DNA of 64,000 nt from Calonectria ilicicola (GCA_020809705.1 CP085835.1:1488001-1552000), one strand, 5' to 3'. Counted from the first letter of the stretch, positions 1 to 11,817 are shown. Made by a program: numbers and translations. The notes: a model not told the origin generated them from the letters alone.

Positions 1-471
1 GTTGGCTAGCCCTGAGTCACAGTGGCTTACTGGTCAGACCTTCCAGGTAGGAGGCGGAGCACTAATGTGAAGATTCCGAGGCATTTCGTACGATAAATCC
101 TTTGGTTAATTCCATCACTTCCATCCTAATAAGAGGGCAGCCTCAGGAATGTCAAAATCTCATTTTTGAAACCTCGGGTGCACTGTTCAGGTTTTATTTA
201 CTTGGCCGAGCTCTGAAAGGAATTTGCAGTAAAGTTGTGAAGCAATAAGAAATAATTAAAAATCCAACAATGCAATTGTTTATTGGTAAACCACACTAGT
301 TTGAAGACTTGAGTAGTTAATCCGAGAAATACCCGAAACATCTTAATACAAAGAGCACTGGCCACTTCATTTCACTGCTTCGATCAAGGTCAATCTCATC
401 ACCTTTCAATCAAACAACACGCACGGTGCGATCAAGCCTGCGTCAACAGCCACGGGGTCGCTTCTCCCACA
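1..471. other. Intergenic, upstream of first gene
   Basis: No gene is visible. The last about 100 bases before the ATG at 472 are C/T/A-rich, as in fungal 5' leaders, and probably hold the promoter and 5' UTR of the following gene. No TATA box or repeat could be assigned with confidence. Confidence 0.5.
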
Positions 472-1527
472 ATGCCTCTGAATGACACTGCTGTTGCCGC
501 GCCCCACGCCTTGTCGTTTGCCAATGGCCATTTCGTGATTGAAATCTTGGATCGGCATGAGCACCGCCGTGCTACAATCGCGCAATTGAAGGAACACTTT
601 TCTTCGGGAATCAGCAGCGATTACCCCGCGCACTGGTTTGAGGCCCAACTCATTCACTACGGTCTTGAGCCATCCAAGAATAAGGCAGAGGCGCGCATGC
701 GCCTTCACGATGCTCTCAATTCTGGTACACTGGCAGTGCCCGCGTACATCTCCAACATGGAAAACAAATTCAAACAGGCTTGGGTCGAAAAGTATGGAGA
801 GATAGAGACGGGCTCTGACGTTTCCACCGAGTCTGAGTCTGAGTCTAAACCGCAGACTATAAGGTCTGTCAGGGCAAAAAGAAATCTAGAAGATGGGGCC
901 AATTCGGCATTTACACGAGGCTCCAAAAAGACAAAAAGGGAATCTGGGGAGACATGTCTTGATGAGGAAACACCCGCCCAAAGTACGCCTTTGGTCGATC
1001 AAGACACGTTTTCAGAACATCTCACAGAAAGCCATAATGAAGACTCTTCCGATGAAGAAGCCTCCGATGCTGAGCTCATTCCAGATCCTTGGTATGTCAA
1101 CGGCCGTTATAATATTTGTTGTACCAAGGTAAGAAAGAACTATCCCCAGTACGGTTTTGACTATGATGTGGTCTTCACAACCTCAGGCCCCAGTATGTGG
1201 GCAAAATTCCGACTTGGAGTTGTCGAGGGTATTATGTATTTCCTCGACAAACCGAAAGGCGCATCCTACGATCCCATAGCTTTCACATGGCGTGGCAGGG
1301 AAACCGAGGGCCCAATTATACATAGTGACAAAAATAAAGGATGGATCAAGTTTTTGGGTGCTGGTAGATTCCGAGGACACCTCAACTATCTTGGTATTAG
1401 TTTCAGCGGGCGACGGCGTCCAGGACCGGCACATTTAACCCCAATCGATGCCCCCACAATGCAGAATTTGTGGAATAAGTATTCGAGAGCGGAGTATGAG
1501 CGAGAGAGTGTGGATCGTTGGTGTTGA
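472..1527 (+). CDS. Hypothetical fungal protein with acidic linker, 351 aa
   Basis: I do not recognise the family. This is a single uninterrupted frame from an ATG preceded by a pyrimidine-rich leader. Three parts are visible. Residues about 20-85 look helical and contain a short SAP-like stretch (HYGLEPSKNKAEARMRL). Residues about 105-205 are low-complexity and acidic, with a Ser-Glu repeat (STESESESK) and a basic patch GSKKTKRE that could act as a nuclear localisation signal. Residues about 210-351 form a compact, Trp/Gly/Tyr-rich C-terminal domain (DPWYVNGRYNI, FTWRGRETEGP, GHLNYLGISFSGRR). The architecture of helical module, disordered acidic linker and globular domain suggests a nuclear or adaptor protein, but that is inference. 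No lesions are seen, and codon use looks coding throughout. Confidence 0.8.
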   Translation: MPLNDTAVAAPHALSFANGHFVIEILDRHEHRRATIAQLKEHFSSGISSDYPAHWFEAQLIHYGLEPSKNKAEARMRLHDALNSGTLAVPAYISNMENKFKQAWVEKYGEIETGSDVSTESESESKPQTIRSVRAKRNLEDGANSAFTRGSKKTKRESGETCLDEETPAQSTPLVDQDTFSEHLTESHNEDSSDEEASDAELIPDPWYVNGRYNICCTKVRKNYPQYGFDYDVVFTTSGPSMWAKFRLGVVEGIMYFLDKPKGASYDPIAFTWRGRETEGPIIHSDKNKGWIKFLGAGRFRGHLNYLGISFSGRRRPGPAHLTPIDAPTMQNLWNKYSRAEYERESVDRWC

Positions 1528-1829
1528 TGAGTCTTGGATATAACATTTGTCAGACGCCATATTGATCAAGATAGAAGAAACTTTCATTGTTAAAAATATC
1601 AATTTCATAGGAAACTTAGAGTTTGTTGAAATTAGACCTTCTGGATGACAAAAGTATTCGGCAAATCCTACCCGGGGGAACGTTCTGTATGTAGCAACTC
1701 TAATAAGAAGCAGCAGCCAAGGGCCAACCGGCTACAATGCACGGCCATGGAACAACAAACATGCCATGAACTTGATCACACTATTAATATTGCAAGCCCT
1801 GCTATGCCATGTGACCCGCCGGCGATAAA

Positions 1830-3074
1830 TCAGACATCGTAAGGGGATGGCGCGGAGACATCCTCACCCTCCTTATGCTTTCGGTGCCAAAGCTTAGACC
1901 AGCAGATCGAAAATGTCGGTCTGCAGATCATTTTCAGTACCAGATCCCTAGCCAAGGGCTCATCTGGTGCATAATCTCCCATTGTGTGCGCCATGAGTGG
2001 CTGGACCTCGTCGCGACAGTAGGTGCAGAGCGCTTCGACATGCATGGGTGCCAGCGGCTTCTTGTCACGACGCACAACAATCACACTCCCAACGGAGCTT
2101 TGCCACTGCCAGCCTGCCCAAGACCAACCAGGGCCTGATGGATAGTCGTCTGCCTTGTGGTCGCAGCACAGGTGCAAAAATGTGGCATCTTGGTTATTAT
2201 ACGGGCTCTCGTGGCCCAAATCATGCTGCCTCTTTCCATCTGCCCATCGAAGACTAACAGGACAACGGCGTGTCAGGATAGGAATGCCAATGCGGTCTGC
2301 AATGTCCGAGGTGTCATGCCAGAGTCTATCGAATATGGGGTCTGTGGAGTGGACATCTACTTGCTCATAGTGTGGTTTGCCCAAGACCTGGCGATCACCA
2401 AGGCAATTGATTCTGACTCCCTTGACAACCTCCTGAGCGGGGGTCATCATCGAGGACTCAATAGCCAGCGACCAGCGACCATATGAGATCAGATGATCAG
2501 CAATGTACCGAAAGTCACTCATATCAAGGTCTCGACATTGATGAGGGTCTATTCCCCGCCCTTTCTTTCCAACAGCAACCATGGGGCCCCGCCAGTCATG
2601 AGACGGACCCGGCAATGTCTTGAGTACTGCCGAAACGCTCTTGTTTGGTCTTGATCCGTCGACTAGGAAGGCATCGCGATAGCAAATATCGATGGTATCT
2701 GGAAGTATTCGTTGCAAGAGAGCATCGGTTTGTAGTGAAACACTTCTAGTGGAAGTATCAGAGCCAATGAAGGGTTTCAGATCCGGATTCTGCCATGTGA
2801 CGCCATCATCCTCGTCAGTACGCCATGGACAGTTGAGCCAAGCGATCTGTGGCTTGAGTTGATCCTGGGGAAAGACAATCCCTCGGACATGGACTTCGGA
2901 TGGGCGAGTCGACAATTCAAAGCTAGAGAACGATGCACAGAGCAGCTTGTGGACGGGCCAGTCATCGGACTGGCATTCCTTTGAGCAATAGTGGGAAGAT
3001 TTGCAGCGAGCGCAGACAAGGGCCCCTGGTGTCTCGCACAGAGCGCAGGCGTGGCCTGCGCTAGAGCTGGGCAT
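1830..3074 (-). CDS. MYND zinc-finger protein, 414 aa
   Basis: The N-terminus carries a complete MYND finger at residues about 9-46: CALC, CARC, YCSKEC and HKLLC supply all the Cys/His ligands expected of the family. MYND fingers usually mediate protein-protein contacts. The remaining about 360 residues form a fungal-specific region with no catalytic motif I recognise (GVRINC near the middle; a Trp-rich stretch GWSWAGWQWQ near residue 320). The frame is uninterrupted from the ATG at 3074 and the finger sits directly at the start, which supports that start. It is a diverged paralogue of the MYND gene at 11818-13027: both share the finger, a WKGP/WRGPMVAV block and a GVRINC block in the same order. 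Molecular role unknown. Confidence 0.85.
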   Translation of the reverse strand: MPSSSAGHACALCETPGALVCARCKSSHYCSKECQSDDWPVHKLLCASFSSFELSTRPSEVHVRGIVFPQDQLKPQIAWLNCPWRTDEDDGVTWQNPDLKPFIGSDTSTRSVSLQTDALLQRILPDTIDICYRDAFLVDGSRPNKSVSAVLKTLPGPSHDWRGPMVAVGKKGRGIDPHQCRDLDMSDFRYIADHLISYGRWSLAIESSMMTPAQEVVKGVRINCLGDRQVLGKPHYEQVDVHSTDPIFDRLWHDTSDIADRIGIPILTRRCPVSLRWADGKRQHDLGHESPYNNQDATFLHLCCDHKADDYPSGPGWSWAGWQWQSSVGSVIVVRRDKKPLAPMHVEALCTYCRDEVQPLMAHTMGDYAPDEPLARDLVLKMICRPTFSICWSKLWHRKHKEGEDVSAPSPYDV

Positions 3075-4053
3075 GATGACTAAGTCTGATCAGAGCGTAT
3101 ACAATGAGAGAGATGCTTTGTTCAGATCCGTTTTGGCAAGGTCGGGTGTGAATAGCAGCAGAAATATCGGCAGTGGAACTCTGGCAAAGCGGGAGATTTT
3201 GACTTGCCCCGTGGATTGACTGACTAAGCTCACAGATGATAAGTTCTTTAAACGTTGATAAAAACCCTCGACTGAGATGGAAATACACTGTGTTGCTGCT
3301 ACAGTAAGCCGGCTTCGACCTGGTTAATTACCTCGCCAGAGGATTCCGTGAAGCTAGGTCACGGAAATTCGGATCCAACAGAGCCTTCACAAGGATTCTT
3401 ATATCTGCATGATGGGAAAACGAACCAGCTCAAAATAGGGGATATAACCGATAGGCAATTGCGGGAGAATCCTGCATTTCTTGTTTATCTCTCAACTCGC
3501 TGAACTAGAGCCAATAGTGCTTTCCAACTTGCAAGCTTCAAACATGTTGTCGGAACACCCCGGGGGGTGTCAGACAAGCATCATGTTCATATAGCAAAGC
3601 TACTCTATGGCACGATTCGGACGAAGGTATAACGGACATTGCTGTATGTCGAGGACTTCATCGAGCCATTCGAACGCTGCGTAGCAGTACGTACGATGAT
3701 ACAGTGATGACACAATAAATGATTAATAAAACCTCCAAAATATTTTTTATTTTCTTAAGGGTACATCCAAGGGACTTTAGTTTAGTAGAGAGAGAACGCC
3801 AGTCTTGAATTCCAGGCGAGATGCGGTTTGGCGCTATACCCTTGCCGGTCGGCTCCAGACAATTGCTTCCCGCCCATTATCTCTCTTTTATTGGTGGATA
3901 CAGAAGCCAGAACCGAGTTGTTACGCAGTTGGTTTGAGCGAGGATGGGTCAACCAACGGGTCGCACAAAAGAGGTTGACCTCGGCCGATTGTGCACTATA
4001 TCTCATTCTGAAATTAAACTCGATTTCTTCCAATTACTCCACACCTGGGAATA
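3075..4053. other. Intergenic / possible 5' part of the following relic
   Basis: No intact gene. The first about 250 bases are the probable promoter of the divergent MYND gene. From about 3830 there are open stretches on the + strand that may be the degraded 5' end of the relic starting at about 4054, but the frame cannot be followed. Confidence 0.4.
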
Positions 4054-5504
4054 TTGAAATATCGCTGCTTCGATCTGAGTTGGAACTGTTGGGAACCAGG
4101 CGAAAACGCCATATATTACGACGAGGACATTTCCGAGTGTCGCACCTTGCTACCGCCTCATGTGGAGACTCTCCGAAAATCCATGCTCAACTTTGCGTGC
4201 CTGGTCCTGGGCTACGAAGATGGGGTAGACTATCTTCAACCCGACCCAAAAACCCCGAGGTGGAAAAACGAGGTCGACCCCCTTTAGGTCACAGCGGGAA
4301 AGATTCAAAAAAAAGCCGCAAGTATATACCAGGGCAGTTATTCAGAGAAGAAGTTGGAAACCTTCTTTCAGACTCAATATTTTGAGCCGCCTGTCCAAAG
4401 CTTTTCAGCATCAACGAGGGACTCTCGAAGGTATAAAAACTTACCACTGCATGTTGGACCATAGCGCTTATAGCTATTATGAAGGGTTTCACGATGCAAA
4501 TACTATTACGATGCGTTTAGAACATATGTACATGGGCACTGTCAGATTGATACAGTATTGCGCTGGTTAACTTGAATAACAGTGAGACGAACGAATTGGG
4601 GCCGTTTTTGGTGGCAACGGTGATGAAACAGCTGATACCTCTGGGTTTCAGAGATGTAAGTTTCCCAACCCAAGCTACACTTTTTACTTGGCCATGCATC
4701 ATCTGAACACTGAGCCTAAAATCTCAAGGATTATTGAACCGGAAGCTCAGCAATGGAATCAAACTCCGGAAGATTCCATGGTCGAAGGCTTTTCATGAAT
4801 AAATCTCAAAAGACTATTCAAATTTGGTCTGCGATCGAGTCCTTTCCAAGTTTTCCATAAACAAATCGTGGAAGCGGGCCTTGATTGCTATCCTTGGCTG
4901 GTGGTGGAACATAAATAAGAAAGCGGCTATGCTGCTGAAAAGGTGGTTTGCTGCCAAGCTGCTAACGACGGCGCATGCGCAGTCGGGTTGAACCAAATTT
5001 TAGCCAGATATGCTGTCAAGTTGCCTAGTGATGCACATATCCCCCCTCTCGCGACCATGGCGACGGTTGGCTCACAAGTCAAGATATGGCTTGTGTATTT
5101 TGCAAAAGACTTTGAGGCTCCTTGCACCAAACAATACTCCAACTCTGCGACGTGGGAAAAACGCAAGCAGGGCTATGCAAGGGTGCTTCTAAAATTATAT
5201 TATTTGACCCAGGGATACTTATTGTTAGGCTAACCAGAGCATTTAGATGATGAAGGCCATTTGGGAGGGAGATGTGACTAAGCTTAACGACATTATCAAA
5301 CTCTAGGCTATTCTTGAAAATATGGATACCTGGGCCACGCGAGCTTTTAAGCCGCCAATATCTTACTACATTGACCAATGGAAGCATGTTCACTGTCATG
5401 CCCATAGTAATGCCATAACAGAGGCCAGGGTTCGTCGCCAAGAGACAGCATGCGCGCAACCCGGAAGATCGAGACAGTACCCGATCAGGCAATACGTTTT
5501 ATAG
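4054..5504 (+). pseudogene. Decayed fungal gene with nuclease-like E-x-K motif
   Basis: Coding-like segments run in order on the + strand, broken by stops and frame changes. Segment 1 (4054-4284) reads into a TAG at 4285-4287 and continues as KIQKKAASIYQGSYSEKK. Segment 2 (about 4565-4700) contains NNSETNELGPFLVATVMKQL. Segment 3 (about 4830-5175) contains EAGLDCYPWLVVEHK, then an in-frame TAA at 4916-4918, then CCQAANDG and HIPPLATMATVGSQVKIWL. A likely intron (5180-5253) leads to segment 4 (AIWEGDVTKLNDIIKL, then TAG, then AILENMDTWATRAFKPP). From memory this resembles a large fungal hypothetical family in which a VVE-x-K core suggests a PD-(D/E)XK nuclease fold; that assignment is tentative. 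At least three nonsense codons of the CAG/CAA-to-TAG/TAA kind make a functional product unlikely. Confidence 0.6.
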
Positions 5505-5624
5505 AGTGGAGAGTAATTGTATACATCAAAAAGGAACTATTCATTATCCAAGGAAATTTGCCAAATCACTTGTTGTGTTAGTATAGACCTTACTCCCATT
5601 CTGGAGTACGATTTGGATCTCTCT

Positions 5625-5643
5625 GGGGTTAGGGTTAGGGTTA
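5625..5643 (+). repeat. Interstitial telomere-type repeat (TTAGGG)
   Basis: The sequence GGGGTTAGGGTTAGGGTTA is about three units of TTAGGG, the standard telomere repeat of filamentous ascomycetes, with the G-rich strand on +. It lies between a decayed gene and the promoter of the kinase gene, far from any chromosome end visible here. Such short internal tracts can mark former ends, break repair or subtelomeric duplications. Confidence 0.75.
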
Positions 5644-6145
5644 TCAGCATCTAGTCGCGTTGCTCACGTCACACGCAGCTGAGGCGATTATATCAACTCC
5701 GTGAGAAGGGAGCACCCTGATAAGCGGAATTTTGTGCAAAAAGGCTGCCGTCTGTACTACATGGTCATATCTTACATCGGATGTCTGGTAATGTGGATGC
5801 ATTGGGAGCAAGGTGCTCATGACAGGCAATTATTTGAGCAGATGGTGACTGCACTGAGGCTATGCATACATAATGTTATGAATACTTCTACTAAGATTTA
5901 ATTGGACGCTGGCGTTGGTGGGGCTCTCAGATGGCAGCCTGCACAAGCTGACCAGGCTGTGGAGGCTTCAAGTCAGCAACGCCTCATTTGTTCATCATCC
6001 AACCTCAACGAACCACTGTCTCTTTATCACCTCTCGGCTTAATTAATCTTTACAAACCGAAACCTTAGACGCTGTTATTGACGTTGCACCGGATGGCGCT
6101 ACTGTATGGTATCAGCTCCCCGAACCGTTGCAGCCTCCAGGAAGC

Positions 6146-8952
6146 ATGCCCCGCACCCAGCAACTCTCTGATCTGGTTCGCGACTCCAAGCTGGAGACTA
6201 AAATCAAGGGAAAATATACTCGACACATATTCTACCAGTCCGGCCGATCAGCTCGCGAGCGATATGTGCGCACCGAAGAACGCTGGACCCGTGCGGCCTT
6301 TCTTGGCCAAGGCGCCCACGGCGCTGTCTACTGCGAACGATGCGATAACAAGGAGGAGACGAAGTTGAGGGCCGTGAAAGAAATAAAGAAATGTATTATC
6401 TCAGGCCAGGACTTGGATTACTCTCGTGAGCTGGAGGCTATCATGAAGTTTTCGCACCCCAAATACTCGCACTGCTTCGTGCGATCAAATGGCTGGTTCG
6501 AGAATGAAGCCTCCATCTTTATTTCCATGGAGTATCTTGAGCTTGGCGATTTGCAGAAAAGTATTAGTGCGCCCTTACCAGAGATTGAAGCAAGTCAGAT
6601 CACTGGTCAGGTTCTGGAAGGTCTCCAATATATGCATGAGAATGGATTCGTGCATCGTGATCTAAAGCCTGGAGTAAGTGTCAAGGATCAATGTACTTTT
6701 GCCACATCCATCTAATCTGTTTAGAATATTATGGTAGTTACAAAAGGACCCGATTGGTTTGTTAAAATCGCAGACTTTGGTATTAGCAAACGGAGATTTG
6801 AAGATGCTTCAACCTTAACTATGCACCGAGGTACCTTTGGGTTCGCAGCCCCCGAGGCAATTGGCTTCCAGCCCACTCCTAGCCGAGATTCTAAAGCCAA
6901 CTTCTTTGCCGTAGATATGTGGTCATTGGGTGCAGTGTCATTTAGGCTCTTAACAAACACATCCGCTTTCACAAACTTCTTCGAGATTTCCCAATACATT
7001 GATGGAAAGATGGATTTTCCAGGGCCCCAACTAAAGACTCACAATATTTCCGAATGTGGTCAGGAATTCATTTCCAAATTAATGGATGTTGTGCCCGAAG
7101 CGAGATTGTCAGTTACTGCTGCCAGCCATCATCCTTGGATATCTATGTTTGTGGCTTCTAGCACAGCACCTGTTGAGTCTAGGTGAGCATTGGACTACTG
7201 TGCCATTTTAGCTTGTGCTGACTGGATAGCTCGTCTGAATCCGAAACAGATGATGAGATGGCCGGCGCTGAACTAGACATTTTAGAAGCATCAGCGGTGT
7301 GGAGCCCTGAGGTCACGGCCATACGTTCCAACAACCAAATGAAGGCTCTTAACAATCCTATAGAGAGCACTGAAGTTTTCCGCCCTTCGCCACCTGCTCC
7401 TCGAGAAAACGGTTCTCCCATACCGCATATCGATGACATTCTCACGGCGCCCCAAGACATCGACATGGCCCAGCCTATACGCAAGTTGATGGAGTCAGCC
7501 GAGGCATCTATTAGAATAGCCGAGATAGGCCGTGATTTCGGTCGAGCTCCCCACGCCCTGAAAGAGTTCATCTACGCATCCATCATTGCCGTCCATTGCA
7601 TCCGAAAACACCAAGACTATTATTCCCCAGCGGCGGACCCCGAGCTCGCCGGCGTATACAAGTCCTTGCTCAAGAAAATCGAAATGTTACATCCACACTT
7701 CGAAAGAATTAAACAGGATATTATTGATGATAACAAGCGAACTGGGGTTCGACCAGTTAAGCAACAGCCAATCTCATCTCATTCAATCAGCACTGCATGG
7801 CCCGAAATAACCACCAAGCCAGCACCTCCGCAAGAACTGATCATAGGTGACGCAGCTCTCCCAGCAAAAGAGACGATGGATACCAACTTTCGGCCAGCTA
7901 AACACCTTCCAAGAGTGCACCTAGCGGAGGCATTAGATGAAGGTCCAGCCGAGGTAAAACCTTCTCATCCATCCCCTAGGGAGGAATATTTAGAGCCTGC
8001 ACTGCCCATGTCCACCCCATCTCCGCTACCTGTTGGCTGGATTGCGCAGTGGGATGGCTCAAGCAAGAAATACTACTACGTGCAAATATCTACCGGCGTC
8101 TCCCAGTGGGAAGTTCCTACTGAACCTACAAAAGACTGGCCTACACCAGCTCCTAACATTGAGCATTTCCATGAAAAGTCTAGGGTTTCAGTTGCTGAGA
8201 CCAGTACATCGACGTCTCATCTATCCCCGAGACGTCCATCTATTGATATGGATCCCACGCGCTCGCATACTTCCAAGTCATCCATAAACAACCCCAAACT
8301 ACTGGAGACAGTCGAGGATGCCATACGAAGATTAATCCTGCCAGAATTAAGTGCCATAAACCGGGAACAAGATGAAAAACGGAAACAAGGCATTGATGTG
8401 GCCCAACGGGGTTCATTTACTTCCCCAGAAGCACCTATCAGATCAAAGGAGAAGCCAACCGCAGGCCGCCGGCGGTTTATAGGTCAGCGTAGCGATGAAC
8501 AGAATAAACAATACAAAAGTCGGAGCGATGATGTACTTCCACGACAGTTAAGCACAGCTGATGTCACTCAAAGCCCAATTCTATCCACCGCTGCCGATCA
8601 GCCACTTTTACCATCAAAGTTGGCTGCTCCTCAGCCTATCAACAATGGTCACTCTGATGCTGATGACTCAGATACATACGCAACAGCTGGGTCTGAGGAG
8701 GACAAAGATCGCAGCCGCCGCCGCCCGCGTAAGCCTCGGCATCGACGGGATGAGCAAGACAGACAATCACTGCCTACGACAAGCGATCTTCCCATTCAGG
8801 AAAATAGAATACATGAATCCTCATCAAGCTCTGAGATAAAATTTAGGGTACACAATGGAGAGAGGATGGTCACTCTCCGTCGACTCACGGAGGAAGAAGC
8901 CAATAAAGAGCGCCGTAGAAGAAAAGCCGAGACCTCCCGTTACGTCCGTTAG
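6146..8952 (+). CDS. Ser/Thr protein kinase with C-terminal WW domain, ~902 aa
   Basis: Three exons: 6146-6673, 6725-7182 and 7230-8952, joined by GT-AG introns of 51 and 47 nt whose phases match. The kinase domain (residues about 48-330) has the glycine loop GQGAHGAVY (54-62), Lys78 in RAVKEI, the catalytic loop HRDLKPGN (170-177; the first intron falls between Gly176 and Asn177), DFG (193-195) and APE (218-220), so it should be active. The C-terminal half is long, hydrophilic and probably disordered, and contains one WW domain at about 595-630 (LPVGWIAQWDGSSKKYYYV, then SQWEVP), which normally binds Pro-rich peptides. The extreme C-terminus is Arg/Lys/Glu-rich (EEEANKERRRRK). Start: an in-frame ATG at 6128 would add six residues; the ATG at 6146 looks more natural. 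Substrate unknown. Confidence 0.88.
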
Positions 8953-9810
8953 CCGGCTAAGCCAAAGGCGAGTACACAATCGCGATGCTTGTAATTTGTA
9001 GGTGCGGATAATAGCCAATAAGAAAGACCTCCCGTTATTTGTGGTCGCCTAAGTTGGAATATTATGTCTTCTTTTCAGTGGGTATGACCCCAAGGCTATG
9101 ATTGTACGTAACCTATCGAGATGTATTACGTCATCTAATAGCAATGGTTTAAGTTATATGACTGTGCAGATCAAACCTCGACGGCTTGATATTCACAACC
9201 ATAGGCCACACAGAGGCACTTGGAATGCATAAAATGCGCATGTTGATTCTCTCCTTTGACAAGTAATCTCGAAAAAAACCACGTTGGTGTTCATCTCTCA
9301 CGTCAACATTATCCTTGGATTGCTAGGTCATCATTATGCCTTTGCGATTGCAGCAACTCTCAACATCCATGGCGACTTCGACTTCAGATATTAATTTCAT
9401 TGCTATCGTACCCAGCCTCATCGGATTGATCGACAAGTCTAGTGACAAGGAGCTTGGATAATCAGTGGGATAAAAGAGTTTTATGAATGTCTGAGCAAGG
9501 AATGAATAAAATTCCAGAACACATCACTTCAATGCTGACTTTCCCCAGCAGGGAGAAATTGATATGTCAATGTACATATCTGCAACTGCTGGAAGCTGAA
9601 CCAAGTCAAAACTCTGAATAGACAACAAAGAAATGTCAAATCAATAAAGGCCGCTGGTTGTGAGGATTCCTGTTTGCATCAATGCCGACTGTTTCGTTTT
9701 AAAGATAAAATAAACAAAAGATAAATAATGAGTCTCCATTGAGCGAAAGACTTTGATTATATGAGTCGCATTTCCTCATTATCCGTTCGCTCAACGTAGT
9801 GATTGTTAGA

Positions 9811-10002
9811 TCACCAAAGGCGACTAATTAGTCCGTAACACATAAGTAATATGACAATGATAGCCATGGGCTTTGCAAGGAATCGAGTAGCCTTCCACAC
9901 AAAGTACAATATATAACAATAGACCTGAAAGCAAAACAAAAGGAGGATGGATAAGGATAAAATACCCGTGATGAATTCAATAGGAGTGGGTAAAAATGCC
10001 AT
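9811..10002 (-). CDS. Possible small membrane peptide, 63 aa
   Basis: I do not recognise it. The predicted peptide is very hydrophobic, with two candidate membrane spans: roughly residues 10-35 (ITGILSLSILLLFCFQVYCY) and 44-60 (KPMAIIVILLMCYGLI), separated by a short basic loop (KATRF). It has its own ATG and stop in an otherwise empty gap. AT-rich noncoding DNA often yields hydrophobic frames by chance, so the call is weak; expression data would be needed. Confidence 0.2.
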   Translation of the reverse strand: MAFLPTPIEFITGILSLSILLLFCFQVYCYILYFVWKATRFLAKPMAIIVILLMCYGLISRLW

Positions 10003-10453
10003 TGTAATGTTTGAATACCGAAATCAAGTCTTAATTCTTCAATTGTGAAAAGATTCAAATGGATATCACAACACAATGTGTACCAAATATGGCAATCTGA
10101 TTTCCCATTAAAATCCAGCTGACAGTATTCATACGTGGAATCCTCGTACTTTGTGGCATGGGAGTCAATATAGCATTATGATAGGTATATTTATAAAGGC
10201 TATTTACAATCATGTACAAATTATCGAGATATTATTGCTAAGAAGTGAACAGATAAACAACGTGGACGCTGGGAACATTTGAACTCGACCCCATTCGTGG
10301 AGATAGCATATACAAACAAACAATGAAAACATAAAAACTGTCGATGAGGAAGCATGGGTTCTCGGGATGGAGTACTAAGATGCACCTTTTGTCCCACACA
10401 ACAGCCTAAGTAACTGACAGCAATGTGTACAAAAGAAGCAAACGGTTTCATTT

Positions 10454-10508
10454 TGTCACAGGTCACACACGCAGTCATGTGTGAAGTCTGCGTGTGTGGC
10501 CTGTGACA
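10454..10508. repeat. 21-bp inverted repeat, hairpin-forming
   Basis: The left arm 10454-10474 and right arm 10488-10508 are reverse complements with one mismatch (T10463/G10499), which in RNA of the + strand would be a U-G wobble. The loop is 13 nt. A transcript would form a stable 21-bp stem. No gene overlaps it convincingly. Confidence 0.8.
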
Positions 10509-11817
10509 CATTGGTACTGTGTTTGGTCGAGTTGTGCATAACAAAGGATCTATTGATCAAAGAAACATCCAATTCGTCATAATAAACAAGACTTTATTTT
10601 TGTTATTCAACTCTTACTGAACACTAACGGAGACAAAGGAAGGGGAAAGAGACAAGGAAGAATAACTCAGTAGTGCTAAAAATATACTCCCAAGAGAATA
10701 GATGGATTTGTCTATAGATTTACATCCATCAAAGTCAATTGTTTGGCAGAACTCCAAACCCTAAGCTTGGAACTCAGGGTCTCAGACTCTTTGTCGCTAA
10801 CTGGCATCATATGCCGGGTTATTCAAGTGGGAATAATAGGAAGGGAGGCTGGTCGGGGATCCCAGAGGGGGGCACTCAGGACAGGGCCGAGCCAATCTCG
10901 GCACGCCTCCTCAATTGAGACATTTATCCCGCTCAAAGGCATCGACACGGCTGCGCAGAAGATTAAGATATGGAACGCATCTACCGTCTTTGGCGCTGGA
11001 GCTGGCGCTGGGTTTAGCTGCTCGCGTATCCGCTGCCGTAATGCCTAACACGGAAGTTCCTTGACTGGGGTTGTGGGCTGATGTGGAGCGAGAGGACGGC
11101 GTTCAGGGACGACAACTAGGTGGTGGCAGTGCTGGTGGATAATCACGCCTGGCATATGGAGGGTATTCCCATTTGCTGCGACAAGTTGAGGCCAACGCTC
11201 CGGCTGTTCACGGGCGCGATCGAGAAATCGTGATCCTCTGCCGTACAGGCAACTCCGTTGCTGAATCAAGCCACCTCACAAGACAATTTAGACAAGGTGC
11301 GTCTCATGTGTCAGGTTTGTTTGGCATAAAACGCCCCAGACTGCACTTTTTCAATTGAGATTGAGTGTGACTCACCAGAAACTATGGAAATTTGTGTAGG
11401 ATGGGATACATCAAAGGTAGCTAGAGGAGGCGTTAGTCGTGCACAGACATTAATTAGGCAAATACAAAGGCCAATGCTATGAGGAGATAACCTTGCATAA
11501 TGAGTAAGTTTGGTCGTGAAGACTATGATTCAACAACCCCGCTATTCGTTCCGCGAATGCACAAACAACACGTCCCCGGTTTGAAAGCGTATAAACTGGT
11601 CCAACCACGCCGGTGAGACAAGTTCCTCCAGCAAGAGATGTTAAAGGAGCATAAAAATTGATGATAATAGTTGAATTTATTTTTAATTTAATTGCAGCTA
11701 CAGAGATTTGGCGTGGGAAAGTCCCTTTTTTTGTTTTTTTATTGGTGCCATTTCCTAAGTGAAATCATGTAATAGCTATGTCCTACAACCACAGAGGTTT
11801 CTGGTCCTCCAGAGTTG

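Larger units (their letters stand above)
8953..11817. other. Long gap with relic fragments and a hairpin
   Basis: No convincing intact gene in about 2.9 kb. A short coding-like stretch at 9336-9510 (IVPSLIGLIDKSSDKELG, continuing after a one-base shift as IISGIKEFYECLSKE) resembles the helical N-terminus of fungal NLR-type proteins and is probably debris. A 63-codon hydrophobic frame lies at 9811-10002 on the minus strand (separate entry), and a strong inverted repeat at 10454-10508 (separate entry). From 10600 to 11800 nothing interpretable was found. Confidence 0.5.

Noticed and set aside
10221..10544. 107-codon minus-strand frame overlapping the hairpin
   Set aside because: Its open stretch includes the inverted repeat and shows no domain; Cys/His-rich look comes from the CACACA/TGTGTG arms.
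10743..11048. 101-codon + frame in the long gap
   Set aside because: No domain, no partner exon, and composition is not clearly coding.
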